Below, piece by piece: positions 31,677 through 36,455 of a stretch of DNA of 36,455 nucleotides (positions are counted from its first letter, which is position 1; the number at the start of each line of letters is the position of its first letter). The notes under the pieces were generated by a model. The model saw only the letters and a list, made by a program, of their open reading frames with translations, did not search any database and had not been told where the DNA came from. The stretch is from positions 1 through 36,455 of the forward strand of contig JBGTIH010000044.1 in assembly GCA_041745765.1 (NCBI GenBank). Reading direction: 5' to 3'. The DNA is from JAHCHG01 sp041745765. GTDB taxonomy: Bacteria; Acidobacteriota; Blastocatellia; Pyrinomonadales; Pyrinomonadaceae. Both the position numbers and the translations under genes were made by a program.

Positions 31677-32764
31677 GGTATAAAAGCCGACGGAATCGGC
31701 ACATCCCCGTTTGCGCCGAATTGCTGAATCAAAGTTCCGGCTGTTGATCTCTGTATAAACCAGCTGGCGGTTGACGGACGAAAAACCGCCGCGTCAAATT
31801 TTCCGTCGCCGTCAAAATCTCCCGGCGCAGGAATATCGCCCGCTACACCGAACGGGAATGAGAAAAATGAAAAATCTTCGCTCCTCAGAACAAACCAATT
31901 GCCATTATTCGGGCGGAAAAATGCAATATCTGCTTTGGAATCGCCGGTAAAATCTCCCGGGACGGGTTTGTCGGTCGAAACGCCGAATTGAAGAGCTAAA
32001 ACTCCACCGGTGCTGCGTAAAATCCACCATTCACCGGCGTTAGGTCGCCAGATCGCAATATCTGCTTTACCGTCGCCGTCGTAATCGGCGACTACCGGAA
32101 AATCGCCGTTTGCTCCAAATTGAAGAATAGTCGTTCCGCCGTCGCCGGAACGATTGATAAACCAGGTAGCCGACGACGGGCGGAAAACAGCCGAATCGGT
32201 GATGCCGTCGCCGTCATAATCTGCCGGAACGGGAATATCGCCATTTGCTCCGAACGGAAAAGAGTAAAAAGAATTGTCTTCGCTTCTCAAGATAAACCAT
32301 GCACCCGAAATAGGTCGCCAGACGGCGACATCGGCTTTGCCGTCGCCCGTATAATCACCGGGAACGACCTTGTCGGACGAAGCTCCGAATTGAAAAGCCC
32401 GAACCTGACCGTCAGAGCTGCGTTGATACCACCATTCAGCCGGAGCGGGACGAAAAATACCGATGTCGGTTTTGCCGTCGCCGTCAAAATCGAACGGTGC
32501 GGCGTACGGGTTTTTAATTGAAGTCGAACCGCCCGCCCAAAAGCCGCTTAAAATTGTAAAATTGCCGCCCGTGCTTTGTGTTCCCGCCAGCGGTTGACCG
32601 ATCGTGCCGTTGAGCGAGAACGCGCCGCCCAAACTGTTTCCGCCGCCCGAAGCGATTACCGATTTTTCGATCTGAAATGTTCCGCCCGATTGAGCGGAAA
32701 ATGTGTATACGAAAACCGCGAAAAGCGAAACAGTCGTCAAAATAAAAGATAGAATTCGTTTCAT
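31673..32764 (-). CDS. Secreted FG-GAP/VCBS-repeat protein
   Basis: The 363-residue protein has a signal peptide (MKRILSFILTTVSLFAVFVY) and an N-terminal beta domain common in environmental bacteria (FQIEKSVIASGGGNSLGGAF, then SLNGTIGQPLAGTQSTGGNF). Six FG-GAP-like blades of about 45 residues follow, each with an acidic DxDGDGxxD-type calcium loop, a W/F-rich strand and an FG(A/V)xxD(K/I)P turn. Blades 1-3 and 4-6 match pairwise, indicating a duplicated triplet. Such repeats usually build calcium-dependent propellers for surface binding. I chose ATG 32764: its SD GAGGG overlaps the TGA of the fibre gene, so translation is coupled. A longer in-frame start at 32827 overlaps the fibre gene. Confidence 0.9.
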   Translation of the reverse strand: MKRILSFILTTVSLFAVFVYTFSAQSGGTFQIEKSVIASGGGNSLGGAFSLNGTIGQPLAGTQSTGGNFTILSGFWAGGSTSIKNPYAAPFDFDGDGKTDIGIFRPAPAEWWYQRSSDGQVRAFQFGASSDKVVPGDYTGDGKADVAVWRPISGAWFILRSEDNSFYSFPFGANGDIPVPADYDGDGITDSAVFRPSSATWFINRSGDGGTTILQFGANGDFPVVADYDGDGKADIAIWRPNAGEWWILRSTGGVLALQFGVSTDKPVPGDFTGDSKADIAFFRPNNGNWFVLRSEDFSFFSFPFGVAGDIPAPGDFDGDGKFDAAVFRPSTASWFIQRSTAGTLIQQFGANGDVPIPSAFIP

Positions 32765-32775
32765 AATTTTTTCCC

Positions 32776-35085
32776 TCACCGCTGATTTTTCGGTTTGCAC
32801 AGTTCCGCCGACGGATTTTGAGAACAAACAAATTGTTTCAAAGCCTCGAGGTCGGTTTGCTGGCGGTCAAGTTTTTCCTCTTGACGTTTAATGGTTTCTT
32901 GTTGTTCGTCAATTTTTTTCTCTAGAGATTCGATGTTTGTTTGCTGTTCCTGCACGGCATTGACCAGAACCACGCCGACGCGGTCGTATTTCACGCCTTC
33001 AATTTCGCCTTTCTCGTTGTGCGTCACCAAAAGCGGTTCGACCTCGGCAACTTCTTCGGCGACCAGTCCGAGATCGGACATTCCGTCAGTCTTCCAGTCA
33101 AACGAAACCGGACGCAAGCGTCTGATCAAATTTATGCCTGAACTGAATGAATTAACGTTAGATTTGTAGCGGATCGAAGACGAACAGTTTGAAAGTTCGA
33201 ACGAGGGATTGCTGCGGCAAACAGCAGCTGAGCCGACTAAGCCAAGCACGCCGAGTCTTAATTTACCGGAAACATTAACTGTATCCGTCCCGTTCTCTCT
33301 GCCGAGCTGAATCGTGTTGCTGGTCGAAACCACCGCGCCAGCACCGACAGCGGTGGCAAAATTGAGATTACCGACAGAAACATCTGAATTGCGTCCGATG
33401 ACGGTATTGTTGCTGCCCGTCGTGTTCGTATTGCCCGCTGAAACACCGAAGAAAGCATTGTTACCCCCGGTCGTATTCGCCAGACCCGCATCTGTTCCGA
33501 AAAAGGCGTTTAAACCGCCGGTCGTATTTGCAAAACCGGCGGACGCGCCGAATATGGAATTAAAGTTGCCGGTAGTGTTAGCTCGACCGGATTCATCCCC
33601 AAAAAATGTATTGCTGGTACCGGTTGTATTGCTAAAGCCCGCATTAAAACCAAAGAATGAGTTATCGTTGCCTGTCGTGTTATTGAATCCCGCAGCCGCG
33701 CCAACAATTGAATTACGGCTTCCGGTCGTGTTTGCTAAACCGGAGGCTCTACCAAAAAATGTGTTATTACCTCCGGTAGTGTTGTTTGAACCCGCTGATA
33801 AACCGAAAAATGAATTATTAAAACCTTCGGTGTTTTCTAATCCCGCACTTGTGCCAAAAAAAGAATTGCCGGTGCCGGTCGTATTGCTTAAACCTGAGTT
33901 TGCGCCAAAAAATGAGTTGAGGATGCCAGTTGTATTAAAACGCCCTGAGGCATAGCCAAAGAATGAATTCCCATTGGCGGTCGTATTGTTGGAGCCTGCG
34001 CGGGTTCCAAAAAACGAGTTCTCTCTGCCTGTCGTATTGTCAAAACCTGTAAATTGTCCGAAAAACGAATTCTCGCTGCCCGTCGTGTTGCTGGAGCCTG
34101 CGCTGTTTCCGAAAAACGAATTCTCTCTGCCGGTCGTATTGTTAAACCCTGTAGTTCTGCCGAAAAATGAGTTCTGATTGCCGGTCGTATTACTGGCGCC
34201 CGCGCCACTGCCGAAAAATGAATTGCTGCTGCCGGTTGTAGTTTCGCCGCCTGTATTACTGCCAAAAAATGAATTCCCACCGGCGGTCGTATTGAGCCTG
34301 CCGGCATTATAGCCGAAAAATGAGTTGTTGGTGCCTTCGGTATTGCTGGTTCCCGCGTTTCTGCCAAAAAACGAGTTTAATGTGCCGGTCGTATTGTTTG
34401 TTCCCGCGCTAACCCCGACAAAGAGATTGAATAAACCGGAGATACCTATAATGCGATCTACGCCGATGTTAAATTGCGTTGCCGCTCTAAAAATATTCGC
34501 CGTTCCCGTGCCGCTGATATTGAAGTTTGACGCGGCTTGTTGGGCAGACGAGTTTTGAATATAGTTCGGACTGTTCGGTAGAGGATTTCGCGCATCTGAA
34601 AGGCGCGCATCGCCCGTCAGCACAAATTGGTTTGCCGCCACGCCGCCGAGCTGTAAAGCGTTGGTTGCGGTCGTCGCCGTCGTCGCGTTGATCGCACTAT
34701 CGGCATTCAGACTTTTGACCGAATACGGCGTGCTGTTGACCAACTGGCGCGGACTCAAAACAGTGATACCGGGCTGACCTGCCGGACGGACTCTGATTTC
34801 CAGAAAACGATTCGCGCCGGTAAATTGATTGCCGAAATTAATCTTGACCGAAAAACTGCCGTTGCTCACGGCAAGATTGCTGACGGTAACTGTTGAGCCT
34901 AACTGCGCTCCGCCGGACAGCGCGTCAAAGAGCGCAAACTCGAAGTCGAAATTGCCGTTGGCGGGCGTTCCGCCATTGTTCAAACTGCCTTGATAAGTAA
35001 ATTCCGTGGTTTGTGCCGAAATTTCCTGATTCGACACAACCGAAGCGATGACAAAAAATACGATAATAAATCCAAATCTTCTCAT
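32776..35085 (-). CDS. Repeat-rich surface fibre with C-terminal S74 self-cleaving chaperone domain
   Basis: A 769-residue protein with a signal peptide (MRRFGFIIVFFVIASVVSNQ), a beta-rich head (TTEFTYQGSLNNGGTPANGN) and then about twenty tandem 17-residue repeats built on NTTGxxNSFFGxxAGxx. After a spacer comes a peptidase S74/intramolecular-chaperone domain with SSIRYKSNV. Ser636 and Lys641 have the spacing of the catalytic Ser-Lys dyad known in endosialidase-type trimeric fibres, and LGLVAEEVAEVEP is the second signature. A coiled coil (EKKIDEQQETIKRQEEKLDR) ends the protein. In that family the chaperone trimerises the fibre and is cut off. ATG 35085 has the SD AGGAG; a longer frame to 35166 overlaps the preceding gene. 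The gene lies 1 nt after the small HTH gene. Confidence 0.93.
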   Translation of the reverse strand: MRRFGFIIVFFVIASVVSNQEISAQTTEFTYQGSLNNGGTPANGNFDFEFALFDALSGGAQLGSTVTVSNLAVSNGSFSVKINFGNQFTGANRFLEIRVRPAGQPGITVLSPRQLVNSTPYSVKSLNADSAINATTATTATNALQLGGVAANQFVLTGDARLSDARNPLPNSPNYIQNSSAQQAASNFNISGTGTANIFRAATQFNIGVDRIIGISGLFNLFVGVSAGTNNTTGTLNSFFGRNAGTSNTEGTNNSFFGYNAGRLNTTAGGNSFFGSNTGGETTTGSSNSFFGSGAGASNTTGNQNSFFGRTTGFNNTTGRENSFFGNSAGSSNTTGSENSFFGQFTGFDNTTGRENSFFGTRAGSNNTTANGNSFFGYASGRFNTTGILNSFFGANSGLSNTTGTGNSFFGTSAGLENTEGFNNSFFGLSAGSNNTTGGNNTFFGRASGLANTTGSRNSIVGAAAGFNNTTGNDNSFFGFNAGFSNTTGTSNTFFGDESGRANTTGNFNSIFGASAGFANTTGGLNAFFGTDAGLANTTGGNNAFFGVSAGNTNTTGSNNTVIGRNSDVSVGNLNFATAVGAGAVVSTSNTIQLGRENGTDTVNVSGKLRLGVLGLVGSAAVCRSNPSFELSNCSSSIRYKSNVNSFSSGINLIRRLRPVSFDWKTDGMSDLGLVAEEVAEVEPLLVTHNEKGEIEGVKYDRVGVVLVNAVQEQQTNIESLEKKIDEQQETIKRQEEKLDRQQTDLEALKQFVCSQNPSAELCKPKNQR
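33390..34432 (-). repeat. Tandem 51-bp coding repeat, about 20 units
   Basis: The fibre gene contains a 51-bp (17-codon) tandem repeat. Most units keep NSFFG and NTTG. Variants include NLFVG, NTFFG, NAFFG, NSIFG and NSIVG, with NTEG at two places and NTTA at two. Unequal recombination can change copy number. It explains long false frames on the plus strand here. Confidence 0.95.
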
Positions 35086-35086
35086 T

Positions 35087-35347
35087 TTATTTCTCCTGTA
35101 ATGAATTTCGACAGACGAGCAGTTGCCCGCTGGTTGTTTCAAGCGAATGAGCTTCGCCGTTTTCAATTAAACGAAAAATCTTGCGGGTGCTGATGCCCGT
35201 TAAGCTAAGTGCTGAATCGAGATTCAGCATTTCGACTTCCTTTCCGCATTCAGAGCAAAATCCGTGAATTGTTTGACGACCGTGTCGAACAATAAAAATT
35301 TCGTGCGTTTCGGTAGTGATTAAAATTTTCTTGGCTTTTGGCGACAT
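35087..35347 (-). CDS. Small CxxC and helix-turn-helix-like protein
   Basis: This 86-residue protein precedes the fibre gene by 1 nt and is cotranscribed. It has a short N-terminal part (KILITTETHEIFIVRHGRQT), a CxxC pair in GFCSECGKE, and then an excisionase/MerR-like pattern (LDSALSLTGISTRKIFRLIE). The last third resembles a DNA-binding helix-turn-helix with wing (SLETTSGQLLVCRNSL). It may regulate its own operon, but only one CxxC is present, so metal binding is uncertain. I recognise no named family. No clear SD precedes ATG 35347. Confidence 0.75.
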   Translation of the reverse strand: MSPKAKKILITTETHEIFIVRHGRQTIHGFCSECGKEVEMLNLDSALSLTGISTRKIFRLIENGEAHSLETTSGQLLVCRNSLQEK

Positions 35348-35424
35348 TTAATTTACAATCGGCAATTAAAGACGGAATCAATCAAGCGTGTTCAAAACCA
35401 ATCGCTTCCGCCCATTGAGCCGAA

Positions 35425-35441
35425 CAACGATATTTTCGTTG
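35425..35441. promoter_or_regulatory. Small dyad in the divergent promoter region
   Basis: CAACGA and TCGTTG form a 6-bp inverted repeat around TATTT in the 178-bp gap between the minus-strand operon and the plus-strand regulator. It could be an operator for the winged-helix or the helix-turn-helix protein, but with 6-bp arms it could be chance. Confidence 0.25.
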
Positions 35442-35525
35442 GTTGATGAGAAATATAGATTTTGCCGGATGAAAAAGTCCTGAGTTTTTTCTCCATTATT
35501 TTTCCTTTTTTCTTCAAATGGGTTT

Positions 35526-36455
35526 ATGCGCAGTGAATACAGATATTTAAGAAAATTCGGTAATTTCCGGCTCGATGCTGAAAGAAAGGTTTTGTGGTTT
35601 GAAAATGAACCGGTCAATCTTCAATTAAAAGAAGTCGAACTGCTTTGCGTGCTGACCGAAAACAGCGGCGAAGTCATGACAAAGCAAGAACTTTTAGACA
35701 AAGTTTGGGCAGATTCTTTTGTCGAAGAAAGCAATCTTTCACGTCATATTTATCAAATCAGAAAAATTTTTAAGGAATATGGTGAATCGTCTGATTTGAT
35801 TCAAACGGTGCCGCGTCGCGGGTATCGTTTTACGGGCAAAGTCCACGAAAATGAAAATGACAGAGTTGTTATCGAACGTCATTCGGTCTCGCGCACATTG
35901 GTCGAAGAATTGGAAAACTCCGTCGAGCCGAACGTTAAAACAATTCCCGCAAATTATTCGTCAACAAAATCAGGACGTTTTTGGATACCGGTCGTTGTTT
36001 GTCTGACAATTTTGACAACCGCTTTCGGTTTTTATTTTTACGCTCACAATTCAAACGCCGGGCAGCCAATTAAATCCATCGCCGTTTTGCCGCTCAAATC
36101 TTTGGACAAAGACGAAAACACGGCTCTCAGTCTGGGTTTTGCCGATGCTTTAATTACGAGATTGGGGCAGCTCGATGAAATAAAAGTTATTTCGATAAAT
36201 GCCGTCAGCCGTTACTCCGACGAAAATCAAGAACCTGTCGAAATCGGAAAAAGTTTAGGCGTTGATGCCGTTTTAGACGGAACTTTGCAGCGCGCCAACG
36301 GCAAATTGCGCGTGACGCTTCGGCTGTTTCGAATCACGGACGGCAAACAAATCTGGAGCAATTCTTTTGACGATTCCGAAAATAAAATATTTAACCTGCA
36401 AGACGCGATGGCGATGCAAACCGCCCAAAACTTAGCTTTAAAATTTAGAACGCAA
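35526..36455 (+). CDS. Membrane-anchored winged-helix transcriptional regulator with TolB/FlgO-like domain, partial
   Basis: 310 codons are present and the 3' end is cut by the window. The N-terminal 95 residues are an OmpR-type winged helix (FGNFRLDAERKVLWFENEPV, ending IQTVPRRGYRFTG). A linker and one membrane helix follow (FWIPVVVCLTILTTAFGFYF, about residues 158-177), then a periplasmic domain with IKSIAVLPLKSLDKDENTAL and LGVDAVLDGTLQRANGKLRV (TolB N-terminal/FlgO-like). This CadC-like architecture usually continues with TPR repeats in related proteins. Regulators of this class sense the periplasm and act directly on DNA. It is divergent from the S74-fibre operon, which it may control. 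Confidence 0.9.
   Translation, partial: MRSEYRYLRKFGNFRLDAERKVLWFENEPVNLQLKEVELLCVLTENSGEVMTKQELLDKVWADSFVEESNLSRHIYQIRKIFKEYGESSDLIQTVPRRGYRFTGKVHENENDRVVIERHSVSRTLVEELENSVEPNVKTIPANYSSTKSGRFWIPVVVCLTILTTAFGFYFYAHNSNAGQPIKSIAVLPLKSLDKDENTALSLGFADALITRLGQLDEIKVISINAVSRYSDENQEPVEIGKSLGVDAVLDGTLQRANGKLRVTLRLFRITDGKQIWSNSFDDSENKIFNLQDAMAMQTAQNLALKFRTQ

Noticed and set aside
33314..33955. Plus-strand frame of 213 codons rich in Pro, Val and Leu
   Set aside because: It lies antisense to the 51-bp repeats of the fibre gene and repeats with the same period; there is no SD or domain.
33390..34432. Possible CRISPR array because of regular 51-bp repeats
   Set aside because: The repeats are contiguous, in frame and coding, without unique spacers or cas genes nearby.

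Overview
The window looks like a chromosomal segment of an Acidobacteriota bacterium, most likely class Blastocatellia and near Pyrinomonadaceae. This is inferred from gene style, not from a marker: moderately AT-rich DNA, periplasmic proteins with Asn/Ala-rich linkers, an OmpR-type winged-helix/transmembrane/TolB-like regulator, paired tonB genes, and FG-GAP and S74-fibre surface proteins. No rRNA or tRNA gene, insertion sequence, phage or CRISPR array was seen. Most of the window is core genome, with accessory material mainly between 31.7 and 36.4 kb.

Layout. Positions 1-472 (minus) hold the start of a TerC-family membrane protein behind a yybP-ykoY-type (Mn2+) riboswitch and a candidate promoter. 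A plus-strand run follows: RNase J, an AT-rich secreted hypothetical protein, an ACT-domain protein, an SDR oxidoreductase and arabinose-5-phosphate isomerase (KdsD/KpsF). Next come a four-PAS membrane histidine kinase with a stand-alone receiver, a secreted hypothetical protein, the GTPase Der overlapping an Imm35/YrhB-like gene, a TonB-like protein, and a MauE-like/thioredoxin/thioredoxin fusion. From 14.4 to 19.1 kb lies the classical tgt-yajC-secD-secF cluster (queuosine tRNA modification plus Sec accessory subunits). From 19.6 to 23.3 kb lies a TonB-ExbB-ExbD-ExbD energy-transduction cluster with a TPR protein. Then come bifunctional Rel, an aqualysin-like secreted subtilase, RidA, L28 (minus), a SurA/PpiC-type foldase lipoprotein and an ABC-F ATPase.

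From 35.3 down to 31.7 kb on the minus strand there is a tight three-gene operon. It encodes a small CxxC/helix-turn-helix protein, a 769-residue fibre with about twenty 17-residue repeats and a self-cleaving S74 chaperone domain, and an FG-GAP propeller protein built from a duplicated blade triplet. A membrane-anchored transcription regulator, cut by the window end, is transcribed divergently and may control it. This is the best candidate for an uncharacterised surface system.

A second theme is small repetitive DNA. Four heptanucleotide mini-arrays occur in the window, and two lie inside conserved genes (tgt and the ABC-F gene) as in-frame linker insertions. Several gene ends carry long snap-back inverted repeats of unrelated sequence. 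Starts were often moved downstream of the longest possible ORF because a Shine-Dalgarno sequence, an ATG or the family N-terminus favours the shorter form; this is stated in each case.
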